Positions 23,501 through 34,751 of a DNA stretch of 64,000 nt are shown one piece after another. The notes under the pieces were generated by a model, which ran no database searches, was not told the origin of the DNA, and saw only the letters and a list, made by a program, of their open reading frames with translations. Numbering within the stretch: position 1 is the first letter of the stretch; each line of letters starts with the position of its first letter. Source of the DNA: Abelmoschus esculentus (lineage: Eukaryota > Streptophyta > Magnoliopsida > Malvales > Malvaceae); assembly GCA_035048815.1 (NCBI GenBank), contig JAUCBN010000013.1, positions 3,670,501 through 3,734,500 on the forward strand, read 5' to 3'. A program made the translations under genes and the position numbers.

Positions 23501-23601
23501 AATTGAACCTCCACGAACGGGCTTGAAGAACCCTGCTCGTCTTTAGGCATCAAATCAATGGCCTCAACCACTTCAACAACAAGCTTGCTCATGGTAGTCA
23601 A
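20560..23601 (-). CDS. Multiple C2 domain and transmembrane region protein (MCTP/FTIP/QKY family)
   Basis: Single uninterrupted frame of 1013 residues, normal for this mostly intronless plant family; MSKL at 23592 is an alternative start three codons in. C2A near residues 5-105 (LVVEVVEAIDLMPKDEQG), then a long acidic/proline-rich linker, C2B about 285-400 (YVNVVKARDLPVMDLSG), C2C about 445-570 (VHVMEAQDLVPRGKGR), C2D about 610-740 (GILSARNLLPMKMREG) and a C-terminal PRT_C region with hydrophobic segments around 820-890 and 955-985. Family members are ER proteins that tether ER to plasma membrane at plasmodesmata and move cargo such as FT. It most resembles the four-C2 group of Arabidopsis MCTP6/QKY; exact orthology needs a tree. 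Confidence 0.95.
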   Translation of the reverse strand: MTTMSKLVVEVVEAIDLMPKDEQGSSSPFVEVQFDGRRQRTETRHKDLNPSWNQKLVFDVNNHGDLEYKTIDVSVYNDRQGNRGHRLNFLGRVKISSGFPPGSGVKHYPLDKRGLFSNVRGEIALKFYVVHGGVPRQPVVQQRAVPSSVVAESEETGRFEEPELQKTPFEEISTNSFDEEVKVEEKKTKEKEVRTFHSIGTEERADGLPQSAPPPVKENPPVVDTRADFAKEPAPAASVMQMPRQNPEHLLVETNPPVAARLQYRGSDKMSTTYDLVEQMHYLYVNVVKARDLPVMDLSGSLDPYVEVKLGNYKGKTKHLEKNQNPVWHQTFAFSKERVQPNLLEVAVKDKDFGKDDFVGKVVFDVMEIPRRVPPDSPLAPQWYRLAGKRGDKIKGEIMLAVWMGTQADDSFPEAWHSDAHNISHSNLAHTRSKVYFSPKLYYLRVHVMEAQDLVPRGKGRLPDPYVKVMVGNQIRPTKVQQQTIHPVWDDQLMLVASEPFEDYIIISVEDRIGPGKDEILGRAMILLREVPQRFETGKPPDPRWLNLHKPSKVEEEGEKKKEEFSSKILLRFYLEPGYHVLDESTHFSSDLQPSSKYLRKKSIGILELGILSARNLLPMKMREGKMTDAYCVAKYGNKWVRTRTLLDTLTPRWNEQYTWEVHDPCTVITIGVFDNAHTNGSKDDARDQNIGKVRVRLSTLEIDRVYTHYYPLLVLTPAGLKKHGELRLALRFTCTAWVGMVAQYGRPLLPKMHYINPIPVMTIDWLRHQATQIVAARLQRAEPPLRREVVEYMLDVDYHMWSLRRSKANFYRIMSVLSGIIVVCKWFNDICYWRNPITTCLVHVLFLILLCYPELILPTIFLYMFVIGIWNYWFRPQHPPHMDAQLSQADSAHPDELYEEFDSFPTSRPSDIVRMRYDRLRGIAGRVQTVVGDLASQGERAEAILSWHDPRATSILSILSLICAVCIYVTPFRVVVILFGLYWMRHPRFRSKLPSVPVNFFKRLPSKSDMLI

Positions 23602-23917
23602 AGTGTGCCGTAACCGGTAAGTTTGAGTTGCAAGAATACTGGAAATGAAGGGAAAGCGGAGCAGAGTAGAAGCAAAGAAGAAGAGCAGACTGGAGATGGT
23701 GAGATGTTCATGTTCTGTAAGGACAGAAACATGTGCTTAAGGGAGAGAGAAAAGAGGGACTAGGCGTTTGGTGGCCCCCTTGCCTTGAATCACATAACAC
23801 AACCAAGCGGACGATATCTAATGTCTATGGTCGATGATTTTTTTTCTTCTAACTTTTAGATCTGAGACAGATTAAATTAGGATTAAGTTAAAAAGATAAT
23901 ATATAGAAGCAAATTAA

Positions 23918-24509
23918 GGGTTAGTTTAGCACTGTTTTTGAAAAGTGCGGTGGAAAAGTGTAGTGAAAAAGTTCTTTTAGAATTTTTAGTTTGAAAAATA
24001 TACGTTTAGTATTATTGTCAAAAAGTATTTTTGAGAAAATAAATGATTATTTTAAATATAATGTTATAAGTTAAAAATATATATTTAAATGATAATAAAA
24101 TTATTTTATATTATAATATTAACTTAAATTATGATAAAATATAAAAATATTATTTAATAAATAAATAAATTATTTTTGAAAAGTACTTTTAAAAGTGCTT
24201 TTGAGAAAATATATAATTTTATATGAATATATAAATTTTAAATTAAAAAATAATTTATGTTAAATATAATTGTGTATTTGTAAAAATTAAATTATAATAA
24301 AATATAATAAATGAAGGTTAAAATTATAATATGACTCCTAAAAACATTTTTCAAACGCAAAATTTAAAAATTTTAGCTTTTGCGTTTTGGTTGAAAATCA
24401 CTTCTCAAATGCAATTTTTTTTTCAAAAGCTAATTATTTAGTATTGCTTCTGTGTTTCAAACCAGCTTTTGACTCAAAAGCTGATTTGAAAAACAATGTT
24501 AAGTGAGGC
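23918..24509. repeat. Candidate MITE, about 590 bp, imperfect terminal inverted repeats
   Basis: Left end GGGTTAGTTTAGCACTGTTTTT is the imperfect inverse of the right end (AAAAACAATGTTAAGTGAGGC). The interior is AT-rich and also rich in AAAAGTGCTTTT-like inverted segments. This style of end occurs in hAT-type MITEs, but I could not confirm a target duplication. Confidence 0.5.
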
Positions 24510-25399
24510 ATAAAATAAACAAATTAATTTTTAATTTAAAGTTCGATATAAATAAGTTTAGGGGTTAATATATCAAGAAAGTTTGAAACAACAAAAATCT
24601 CATCTCGTTTTGCTGATTATCATCCCTATTTATTTATTTATTTATTTATTTATTTATTTTTGATTTAATTATCTGTATTTCAGTCGTCGAAGATCCCTCG
24701 ATAAACTATAATTTTATTTAATTTTTTAATTAGTTTGCGTTTATTGGTGTAGTTTTGACGGAATATTACTCGTGCAGTGCTCACTTTTTTTAAGTACTTT
24801 TACAAATAAAGATGCAAACAAAGACCATAAAGTTTAGTCAACGATCTTATCTCTGCGAAATCTTATTTAAAGAAAAAAATTAGTATATATTTTAATCTTA
24901 ATCTAACTCCTCTTAAGTGTTTCCGACTATATACTAAATTATAAAGTTAAGATAATAAGTTCGCATGTACTAAAATTACTAACTTATTAAATTATATATT
25001 TAAAGAATAAATTTTAATATATAAAATTCATCATTAAAATAATTATATCTATATATTTATATATAATAATCACTTATTTGAAAATACATTTTAATATGAC
25101 TATAAAAATATATAATCTAGACATGATCCAAATATTTTAATATTGGAATTGGACACAGGGAAAAGGTTGACATCTTTCAAGGGTATTTCGTAGGAGAAGG
25201 ATGATGAAGAATTCGAGACGACTCAGGCCCAACTCGAATGAGTTCTCTAAAATTTTTGGTCTTTCGATGGACACTTGTTAGATTCCAAACCCCAGATTTC
25301 AGCAGCCCAAAGATATGTAACCCTAGACCCGGAAAGGTGAGAGAAGACGAGGAATAAAACGATACAAGGAAAGAAAAGAACAATAAAAAAAGCTCGGAA
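24510..25399. other. Intergenic, AT-rich, with (TTTA)n microsatellite
   Basis: Contains a TTTA/TATT tetranucleotide run at 24627-24660. The last about 200 bp before 25400 are less AT-rich and are the likely promoter and 5' UTR of the Mic10 gene. No other coding signal. Confidence 0.7.
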
Positions 25400-26942
25400 A
25401 TGGCAGATAACAAGGGATTGGTGCCCCAAAAGTACGATGTTAACGGGAAATGGAACGCCTGCCTCGATCTCACTGTCCGACGCTTTGTTTATTCATCACT
25501 TGCCGGTGCTTTTGGCGGCCTCCTATTCTTCAGTTTGTCTCTTCCCCCCAAGTTTTTATCAATTTCCTTTTTTCGTTTAAGATGTTTGTTTTGTTGCGTT
25601 CAATTGATGAACTGCTGAATCGAATTGTACATAATTTCTGGAATTTAGTATTTTCAAGTTAAAGATTGAACTAGATGAGGGGGTTTACGGTTTGTAGTTG
25701 TTAATCATTGCAGATTGGCTTAATCGGTTCCGTGCCTTTCTATTTCTGTTCTTTTCTTTCTTCCTTGCATTCATAATATTGACGCATTTTGATTCTTCAT
25801 ACCAGGGAATCCAGTGACTCGCTGGGCATCGGTAGCATTAGGTGCTGGGATTGGAATTGGATCTGCATACACAGATTGTTCTCGTAGTTTTTATGGATAT
25901 GATGCTCCTGCTTCCCAGGTAGGACTTTTGTTTTACTCAGCTAATAGTTTAATCTTTTGAACCACTTCTTTTTTTATGTTGCAAATTCATGTTTTAGTTG
26001 CTTTGAGCAATAATCCTTTGTTATACAATTGTTAAATTCATGTTTGACCTGTTAACAGTTGTTTAAAGATGTTGAATGGGTAGATTTGTATCATCAACTT
26101 CAACAGAAACACCCAAACAAACACTTATAGAGTAATATGGGATTATCCATAATCCTATCCAATAATTGAAAATGTTAAATAAATTTTGTGACAAAAACTT
26201 CTTTCCTGTTATGCACTTGAACTGATTGAGTTGAGTGCTTTTGGTTTGCAACTTGAATATAGGTATTAGCTTTGAAAAGGGTCAGGAAATTATCCTTATG
26301 CCAATTGTTGACTGATTGTTATACCATGCAATTGATTGAAGCATTGGGAATATGGGGGTTCTCTCCTTTGTCTCTCTCTCTTTGCCTCTTTTCTTGCAGT
26401 CCAACAAATATGTTAGTCATGTCCTGGTGTATATTTTATCATCTTATCCATCTTTAGTAACTTCTGTGGCCTGAAACAACCATTTTATATTGTTTTTTTT
26501 ACGGAACCATTTTATATTGTTGAACGACTGGTGAGTTAAATATGGTACTCCAAAAAGTTTGAAACTTCCCAGAATATGTAGAAACTGAACTAATTAATGA
26601 GATGTACTCAGATAATCTTGAACTTTCTTGAAAGCATCCAGTGAAAAAGCTTTCCACATCAATTTCTTAGGTTATAATGGTTAGAAATTTGTTTGCCACC
26701 TGGTCTCTTGGATGATGATTTTGTACACCCTTGGCAATCTAAGCACTATTTATTGCTCAAGTTGATGAAGTACTAAAATTTTACTCTTCACTACCAATCT
26801 ATCAAGTTTGACTGTTTCTTAGAAATCAGCGTGTGTGTTTGTAAAATCTAATGAGTATATTAGCCTACCTAATATGTATTTAAAAATCTCTGTAACAAAC
26901 TTCATTTTGTTCTGTTTATGTTTCCAGGATGGGAAGCAGTGA
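25400..26942 (+). CDS. MIC10: MICOS complex subunit Mic10-like (DUF543)
   Basis: Three coding exons: 25400-25532, 25806-25918, 26928-26942; 86 residues, the usual Mic10 size. Two hydrophobic segments carry the family's glycine motifs: SSLAGAFGGLLFF (about 32-44) and ALGAGIGIGSAYTDCS (about 55-70), separated by RNPVTRWAS. In mitochondria Mic10 forms hairpin-like oligomers through these glycine motifs and bends the inner membrane at crista junctions. The second intron is long (1.0 kb). The last exon encodes only DGKQ. 5' UTR lies just upstream; 26943-27735 shows only 3' UTR and AT-rich DNA. Confidence 0.92.
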
Positions 26943-27744
26943 GTTGATGTTTTTGAAGTCCCTACAGGTTTGAATTCATAGTTCTTCATAAGCTGATCTT
27001 GTTTTTCATTTCCCCATCAATGTCTTTTTTATTTTGGTACAAACATTGTTGTTGTTGGGTCAACAATTCACATGATGCCCTAGAAATTTGTTATGACTCC
27101 AGTTGTGTATTGCTCTGTAATTCTATCCCAAGTAAAAACACAAATTTGGAGAATGAAAATAATTCCAGCTTGTATTTTGTGTGATTGTTAAGATTTGATT
27201 TTTGTTATATCTGTTGAGTGCCAATGTGTGGAGTTACTTTTTAGCTTCCTCATGGCTTTTTGTGCAAGTTCTCTACCTGCCATCAATGTTGCAGACAATC
27301 CATTAGCATGACTCTCATCTTTTAATAATGATGATGATGATAGGCTGAAAATGTAAAACCTTAACCTGGTATGGAGAAGTACAGGCTTAAAATAGAAAAC
27401 ATTCTCCATATAAAGAGAGGATTCACTTCTATCATATGAAATTCATTTAGTTTTATATTTTTTGAACCGTTTAGATGAGGCTGAATACATGATTTAGATT
27501 ATTTCTGTACTTTTTCTCTTAAAAATCATATCATTTACTATTAATCTCGACTATCCATTTACTTGAAGGACGGTATGACATTTATATTATCATGTCATAT
27601 ACTTTTTTATTTTCAAGATATAAGTAAAATATAATACATATTTTTACAAATAATAACTCAGACTAGTTACATTAATGGGTGATTTTTTTAATACTATTGG
27701 ATTGTACAAAATAGCTAATAAAGCAGATGTGGTAGTTAATAAAA

Positions 27745-28609
27745 GGCTTTAACTCATATGTTTACACTTATATACTTTTTCTGAAATAGATGTCTAATGT
27801 TTTTTTTTTTTTGCTAAAATAAGTACCTAAAATTTTATTTCGTTAGTATTTTAATGTAACACGGTTAAAAAAGTTTGTTCAACTTATAAATATATATCCA
27901 AACTATATGTATTTTTTAAAATAAGTATCTAATATTTATAGATTTTCACATTAAATCAAAACGAATAATCATTAACCACCAATCAAACCCAACCACGTGT
28001 CCCTTTGTAATTTCATTCCTCCCTTCGTTTCTTAATTTTGTTTCCCTATTCTCCCCTTCATAAATCTCTGCAACTGAGAAGGAAAAGTAAAGATTAGGTT
28101 TTAAAGAGATTTTGAATACGGGGAATGGCCTGACATTCTTGTCTAACCGCAGCTGCAAGCTTGCCACAGCTGGTGGCGTTCATGGTGTCTCAACAGCGGA
28201 CGACGTTGTTTTAACTCTTTCTCATGATCTGTTCCAATTCGAAACCACTTCTCTGGTAATCTTTCTGCAAATTCTCAGCCTTTGTTTCTTTAATTCAGCT
28301 AAAAACGAATTTGGATTTGCTTTGATTCTCATTAGTTAACTTTAATTATGTTTTTGAATTTGTTTTAGGTACTTATCTAAAAAAAATTATAGTTTGGGTA
28401 CTTATTTATAAGTTAAATAAATTCTTTTAACGGTGTTACTGTAAAATACTAACGAAATGAAACTTTAGACACCTATCTCAGAAAAAAAAAATTACACTTA
28501 TTTCAGAAAAAAAAATATAATTTAGGCACTTATTTCGGTAAAAAAAATATTAGGCACCTATTTCAAAAATATATATATATAATTTAAGCACTTATTTTTG
28601 AGTTAAACC
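27745..28609. mobile_element. Non-autonomous Mutator-like element carrying a non-repeat insert (Pack-MULE-like)
   Basis: Flanked by a perfect 9-bp direct repeat TTAATAAAA (27736-27744 and 28610-28618). Ends are inverted: GGCTTTAACTCA at left, TGAGTTAAACC at right. Inverted arms run about 27745-27937 and 28366-28609 and share, for example, TTTCGTTAGTATTTTA (left) with its complement at the right. Nine-bp duplications and long inverted repeats fit Mutator. The 428-bp interior (27938-28365) is unlike the arms, with CT-rich leader-like DNA, an ACGTG box and an exon-like stretch; no transposase. Confidence 0.8.
28112..28255 (+). pseudogene. Exon-like fragment captured inside the Mutator-like element, parent unknown
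   Basis: An open stretch (LTFLSNRSCKLATAGG, VSTADDVVLTLSHDLF) is less AT-rich than its surroundings and ends at a plausible donor, TCTCTG|GTAATC at 28254-28255. It is preceded by a CT-rich stretch resembling a 5' UTR and followed by intron-like DNA ending TTGTTTTAG at 28367. The nearest ATG (28123) runs into a stop at once. I do not recognise the parent gene. Confidence 0.4.
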
Positions 28610-28618
28610 TTAATAAAA

Positions 28619-29107
28619 ATATCATAATAATAAATTTATACAATATTTTATTTGCTTCTAATTTTAAAAAAAAAATAGCCAAAACATTTAAATGTTGTTT
28701 CAATTTCAGTCTAGCTTAGTTGAGAATATCATTCCAATTCCAAAAGTTTCCTCTGTATTTTTTAATACGACGGGAGTCCTTGTACTATTTCAAAATTAAA
28801 ATTATATTCTTATACTTTATTTTTGCAAGTTTGAGCCCCTTTACTATTTTTAATTTGAAAATCTTGATCTCTCCCCTAACTTATGTTCAATTTAACTTTT
28901 AACTGTTGATCTAACGACTATAAAAAATAACTTTTTTTAGTCTGACTACATTTATAATTTTCAATAAAGAAATATCAATTTGAGATGCGGACTGATCTGA
29001 AAGATATTTAAAGTTGAGGGGTAAATAGTAAATTTGACCAAAATGGATTTTCATGAACCCTTTCGATATAGATATATGTTTGTACAAACATTTCAAAACG
29101 AAAACCA
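28619..29107. other. Intergenic, AT-rich, no gene seen
   Basis: Between the Mutator-like element and the CEPR2 stop codon; the right part is presumably the CEPR2 3' UTR. Confidence 0.7.
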
Positions 29108-32100
29108 CTAGGGAAAACCGTTACCCATTTTGTCTGATCCCATATATGAAGAAATGGAAGTGCAAGGCTCGGCATCCGTGACCATCTTCACCACTTCTCT
29201 CATGGTAGGCCGCAAATTCGGAAGCTTCGCCGTGCACAGGATGCCGATCTTCAACACCTTAATCATGTCGTCTCGAGCACTCTCGATGGCCACTCGGTCA
29301 TCGAGAACCTTTACGACATTTTCGTTGTCACCGAGATGAGTTAAAACCCAAGAGACTATGTCCTTCCCTTCCCCATACTCCTCTTCAATGGACCCTTTAC
29401 CGGTTACCAGTTCTAGTAGTACCACTCCAAAACTATACACATCACTCTTCTCTGTGACTTTTAGAGTATATGCCAGCTCTGCCATACAAAAGCATACACT
29501 AAAACATTACATACATACAATCAATATATGTACTTAGAAAAGCAAAAGTGGACCATCACTATCTGTCAAAACAATGTAACAGAAAAAACTCTCTATGTGC
29601 TACCCTGTAAGTCCCAAGCTATGTTACTCGGATTCGGATACGAGTACTAGATACAGATGTGTCTGATAAAAATATTGAGAAAATTCTATGAGATTTATGT
29701 CTGTAAACTCAGAAAATTGCTAATAAAGAAGGCTTTAAACTCACCAGGAGCAATATAACCATGGGTGCCAGCAAAGCTGCTGTACTCAGATCCCTTGAGG
29801 GATTTTTCAGCAACCTTTGCAACACCAAAATCAGCAATTTTTGGCTCATAATCCTCATCAAGTAAAATGTTGCTGGATTTTATATCCCTATGAATGATAG
29901 GAGGTGAACAATCATGATGCAGATAAGAGATTCCTTTAGCAGCTCCTAATGCGATCTTATATCTTTGGTACCAATCCAATTCTGGCTTTCCACCTTTGTT
30001 CTCTCGTCGAAGTGCTTGATACACATTGCCGTTTGACATGAATTCGAATACCAAATAGTTCGATCCTCCTTTCATTAAACAAGCATAGAGTTTAAGTATG
30101 TTTCTATGCCTGATCTGCCCCAGAATGTCCATTTCAGTTGCCAGAACCTTCATACCATCCCCCTTCCATAGTTCTTTTACAGCGACGACACTGCCCTTTT
30201 TCTTCAAATCAAGACGATAAACCCTTCCGGTACCGCCACTTCCAATCAGATTTTCTTCCTCCAGATTACATATTTCTTCTGGATCAATATCCAAGTGGTG
30301 AAAAGATGCAAGTTTCCATTTCAAATTCACTCCCTTCTCTCCTAAACCATTTTCGATGTTGGATTCTCCGAGCTTGAAATTTTTGTAACTCACAAACAGT
30401 AGGCCGGCTAGAACAAGAAGCAAAGCAACTGCCATGATAACAAATACAAACAATTTACCCCCCAACACCCTCTTCTGGCCCTGACCTTCATTGCAGACAT
30501 TCAACATGGTATCATTCACAACCGTTTTCAGATATTGGTCAATACAAAGTCCCTTGTTCCCAAGAAATGCTTTATCTCCACCTATAGACAAAAGATCAGA
30601 AGGAACATTTCCAGACAATTGATTCTGGGACAGATCAATAGAACTTAGTCTCAGATTTTCCAGATTCTTAGGAATCGGACCGGTAAGCATGTTTCCAGAA
30701 AGATTCAAAGAGTTCAAAGAGCTCATCAATGAAATTGTTGCTGGGATAACTCCACTGAAATCATTATCAGCAAGATTCAAGTCCACCAACCTAAAACAAT
30801 CACCGATTTCATCTGGTATCAATCCAGTTAACGAGTTTTCCTCAAGATGCAAGGAAGATAACTGCTTCAGAGCACCAATTTCAGCAGGTAGGTTGCCAGA
30901 AAAACTATTATTATTCAAAAGAAGCCTCTCTAAGTTAGCCAACTTGCCAAGCTCTGATGGAAGGTTACTTGAAAATCTATTGTTCTTCAAAACCAATTGA
31001 TTTAAGCTGATGGAAAATGCAATCATGGGGGATATCCCTCCACTAAACTCATTATCACCAAAATCAATCATGGTTACCTTTGGAAGTGCCCACACTCCAT
31101 CAGGTATTTTCCCAGAAAGATGATTCTTATTGATCCTCAACCTCTCCAATGAGTTACATTCGGCATACGAATCCGGAAACTCTCCAGAAAAGTTGTTGTC
31201 AAGTGCCAATAACAGCCTTAGTTTCCTGTTTCCACACAAGAATCTGGGAAATTCACCTGAAAATTGATTCTCTGATATGTCAATACTGTCCAGCGGCGAA
31301 AACCGACCAAAATTCGCAGGAAATATCCCGGAAAAGTTGTTTCTATAAACAGAGAAGCCTATAAGATGGCGCATATCACCAAACCCTGCAGGGATTTCCC
31401 CAGAAAAGTAGTTGTTATAACATTGAAAGACCACCAAATTCTTCAGATTTCCCATCCCTTCGGGCAATGTCCCATGCATCTGATTCGACGAGATATCGAT
31501 TTCCCGCAACAGAGAAAGATCAGCAATCCCTGGTGGCAACTCACCAGTAAAATTGTTGAAGAACAGTTCAATCTTGGTAAGGTTCTTCAATTTGGAAATG
31601 GAACTCGGAAAATCCCCAGAAATTTTGTTCCTTGAAATATCCAATGTCTGTAAAGCATTCAACTCAAAGATAGAGTCTGGAATCTGTCCTCTACGGTTGG
31701 ACTTAGCTAGAAATAGCCAAGTCAAGTTCTTCAAATTCCCAATGCTCTCTGGAACCTCACCTTCATCGTAATGGTTACCGGCCAAACCAAGATTAACCAG
31801 ACCAGTTAAGTTCCCGACCCAACTTGGGAACCTGCCTGAAAAGAAGTTAAATGACAAATCCAGAACCTTCAAGTTTTGAAGCCCGGAAAGATCTGGTACG
31901 GCTCCAATCATTGCATTCCAGGAAACATTCAAAACCCTGAGACTGGAACAATTGTTTAGCCGAGGAAGAAGTTTCCCGGAAATAAAATTTTGAGGCAAAT
32001 AAAGGGTTCCGAGACTGTTAAGTGTTGAAACAGAAGGTGAAATCTCTCCGGACAAGGATTTGTTCGCCAGTGAAATAGCAGTGACACTGCCTGAAACTGG

Positions 32101-32331
32101 ATCACAGTCAACTCCATAGAATTTGCATGGAGATTCTGATTCTTTCCATGAATCCAAAACATTTAACGGGTCTCTCAACATCCTTTTGAAGTCAAGAAGA
32201 GCTTGAATTTCAATGGTGAGTGACAAAGAAGGCGGGAAAACAGCTAAAAACAAGAATGAAACCAGGAAAAACCATCTGATTCGGAAGAGGAAAAATGGGT
32301 GATTAACCATTGTTGAATCCATGAAGATCAT
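29108..32331 (-). CDS. CEPR2: LRR receptor-like kinase, CEPR2 orthologue (subfamily XI)
   Basis: Two exons, 32331-29745 and 29478-29108, joined inside the kinase APE motif (CCT G|AG); 985 residues against 977 in Arabidopsis by memory. A TGA lies just upstream of the chosen ATG in frame. Signal peptide at about 10-40, LRRNT (LDSWKESESPCKFYGVDC), about 20 LRRs, transmembrane segment (FVFVIMAVALLLVLAGLLFV, about 625-648), kinase with GSGGTG loop, VAVKELW lysine, HRDIKSSN and DFG, hence an active RD-type kinase. The ectodomain matches CEPR2 closely, including FSPLDSIDISENQFSG and PRFLCGNRKL. CEPR2 acts at the plasma membrane as a receptor for CEP peptides in nitrogen-demand and ABA signalling; same ligand here is inference. 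Confidence 0.95.
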
Positions 32332-33445
32332 AACTCAGGATCACAAATGATGTAGAAAATTAGCAACAGGCAGCAGAATCATTGACATTTGATAGAGATA
32401 ATTCCAATACCAACCTGGCAAGTGGTAAAAGCTGAAACAGAAAGACACACAATTACATAAACAAAATGGCCGAATTCATATTATTTTATTCAAACAAACA
32501 TTAAAACAAACAATCTGTGAGCGTAGTAGGTTTTAGATTTTGCAGATCAAGAGAGAGAGAGAAACAGATGTGACGTTGAGACGTCAATTTTGTTTGTAGC
32601 TGTGGATTCCTACAGGTATTGAGAAATTAATTCTTAATCATTATTATTGCAGGAGAAAAGAGAAAGGAAAATAAGATGATTTAGGCAGGCTTTGAAGGTA
32701 CTCATGATTACAGAGATTCTTTTGTTACCAATGGATTTTCATTTGTTCAGCAAGTAAAGCAAAGAAATGATTAAAACAAGGATTCCTGAACAGAAAATAT
32801 CAAAAAGATTACAAAAGCTAATAATAATTCATTAGATTATAGCACGAATCATAAGCAAAAGCTAATGGGTTGCAAATAAGTTAATGGTAACGTACCAAGA
32901 GGAAATTCAGGGTGGAATCCAAGAACATTGTACTTTGTTTCCCAGAAAAGCATTACTTTTCTCGAGAAAATGGGATTTTTTTCCTTTCAGGGATATTCTT
33001 TTGGCAGACTAACACTCAGACTGAACTAAAACTAAATCTAGAGTAATAGAAAAAGAATAGTAAAGCAAAAACTCTGTTTTTATGCTGGGAAACTGTAAGT
33101 CAATCAGAGTAAAATATGTGATGATTATGGTAAATAAAATCCAATTATGGAAAAAAATCATTTTAGTTTGATGATGGAGAATGAAGAGGAACTATGTTCG
33201 GTTATGTATGTAAAAAAATTTTGTTTGGAAATTTATCCTTAAAATTATGTGTATAATAAAAGTTAATCTAGATTAAATAGAATACAATTTTAAAAATTCG
33301 AAAGATTAAATAAATGTTAAAATGACATGCATCATAATGGGAAAGTAGTCGGAATTGGAATATGTATGGAATCATTCTTATTATTATTACACCCATACGT
33401 GTAGTATCTATTTATGTGTTAGTTATGATTTCCTAAGAATTTTAA
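32332..33445. other. Upstream region of the CEPR2-type gene
   Basis: About 1.1 kb with no coding frame; includes a GAGAGAGA tract near 32550 and probably the 5' UTR and promoter of the receptor kinase. No other feature identified. Confidence 0.6.
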
Positions 33446-33454
33446 TTAAAGTGT

Positions 33455-34245
33455 CGGGGTTTTTTTTAATAGGACTGACCGACTGACACATGCCTTGCTT
33501 GTTACGGAACTAACCCTCGCATTCCTAGGTGGTAGGCCTTAGCTCTCGCACCTTTAGGTGGTTAAGTCGTGCGGTACTTGAAAAGGAACACATCTTAGAC
33601 AAATCAGTCTTCAACACGCCCTTTACCAAGACCAAACACGGAAGCGTCATCACAATTAGCGTTAGGTAACATAACCGATCCAACACAGAATCACGCAAGG
33701 CCTAGCGAACACTAGAAGGGAACCCCCACAGTTCCAGCTCGAGCGCGATAAGGGGCACTAAGGCCCCAAACCGTCCCTAGGGACACACCCTAAAAAGATG
33801 TTGTGCCATCTACTTGGCCCCAACGCTCGCATACTTAGGCCCCAAACCGTCCCTAGGGACACACCCTAAAAAGACGTTGTGCCATCTACTTGGCCCCAAC
33901 GCTCGCACACCAAGGCCCCACGTAGGTCTAGGAGAAGGTCACTCCACTACTAGCCTATGGCAAGGGGTTGGTGGAGACCCAACACCAGTTTACTTCTCCC
34001 TAAAGAACTAATAAAACTTACCAAGTATGCCACGAGTATATGTTGCTTCGTCCCAACTGAGGACACTTTCTGAACAGGACCTTCATTACTTTCCAAAAGC
34101 ATCCCAACTCGTATTCTTACTTGGTTGCTCCTTAGGATTGCTCATAAATGCTACAAGATTCGTCTTTGCTCGGTCTCGAAAGGGTTTGTCACGGTCGGAT
34201 CGCCATGCAAAATGAGATGGTCGTGACACCTTGCACGAATTATTG
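33455..34245. mobile_element. 791-bp insertion flanked by a 9-bp direct repeat, class unresolved
   Basis: TTAAAGTGT occurs at 33446-33454 and at 34246-34254, exactly 800 bp apart, bracketing DNA much richer in GC than both sides. It begins CGGGG followed by T8; on the minus strand it therefore ends in A8. I see no inverted termini and no TG..CA ends. It contains a 76-bp tandem repeat. Two open frames (33814-34011, 34027-34215) have no recognisable product. It could be a retrotransposon fragment or a Mutator-type insertion with eroded ends. Confidence 0.6.
33761..33920. repeat. Tandem repeat, 76-bp unit, two copies plus a stub
   Basis: 33761-33836 and 33837-33912 are nearly identical (AGGCCCCAAACCGTCCCTAG ... 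TTGGCCCCAACGCTCGCA); a third copy starts at 33913 (AGGCCCCA) and diverges. Only a handful of substitutions separate the copies, so the duplication is recent relative to the surrounding decay. Confidence 0.92.
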
Positions 34246-34460
34246 TTAAAGTGTTGGACCTTTTTTTCAGAAAATTAATAAGAAATATTTTTAATAAAAA
34301 AAACAGTTAAAATTTTAAAATTATTGTTAGTATTAAAAGATAGATTATATTTTGATATATAAATCGTATAAAAAATAATATATTTTTTATAAAATTTAAA
34401 ATTAAAATCTCAAATCTTAGCACTTAAAATCTAAATCGTATAAATTATATTTTTTATAGC

Positions 34461-34560
34461 ATGAGTCATCTAGCCCAAGTGGTTAAAGAAACTATTATTG
34501 TTCCTAAAGCTCATAGGTTCGAGCACTTGCTATGCCAACAGATTCATCCCCAATTTAATC
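34461..34560 (+). repeat. tRNA-derived SINE-like head with A and B boxes
   Basis: TAGCCCAAGTGG (34471-34482) fits a pol III A box and GGTTCGAGCAC (34516-34526) a B box, with about 33 bp between them, as in a tRNA. The sequence before and after does not fold as a complete tRNA (no complementary acceptor ends), so a SINE head or tRNA pseudogene is more likely than a functional tRNA. Confidence 0.5.
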
Positions 34561-34717
34561 ATTATTGTTTTGGACTAAAATTTTAATTTTTTAAATGTGC
34601 TGGGACTAAAATGTTCCCTTACATGATAGAAATGGGCATCTAAATATAGTGCAAATACTAAAACATTCATTTTATAATACAAGGACTAAAATAAACTTTT
34701 AGGTACAATATAAACAC

Positions 34718-34721
<4 letters not shown>

Positions 34722-34751
<30 letters not shown>
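34722..34751. repeat. (AT)n microsatellite
   Basis: About 14 uninterrupted AT dinucleotides. Confidence 0.95.

Noticed and set aside
28112..28339. 75-codon frame as an independent gene
   Set aside because: It lies wholly within an element with 9-bp target duplications, and its first ATG is abortive; treated as a captured fragment.
29483..29485. ATG at the 5' end of CEPR2 exon 2 as a start codon
   Set aside because: It spans the intron acceptor (GGCAG|AG); the preceding exon supplies the kinase domain.
34471..34526. Functional tRNA gene
   Set aside because: A and B boxes are present, but acceptor and anticodon stems do not pair.
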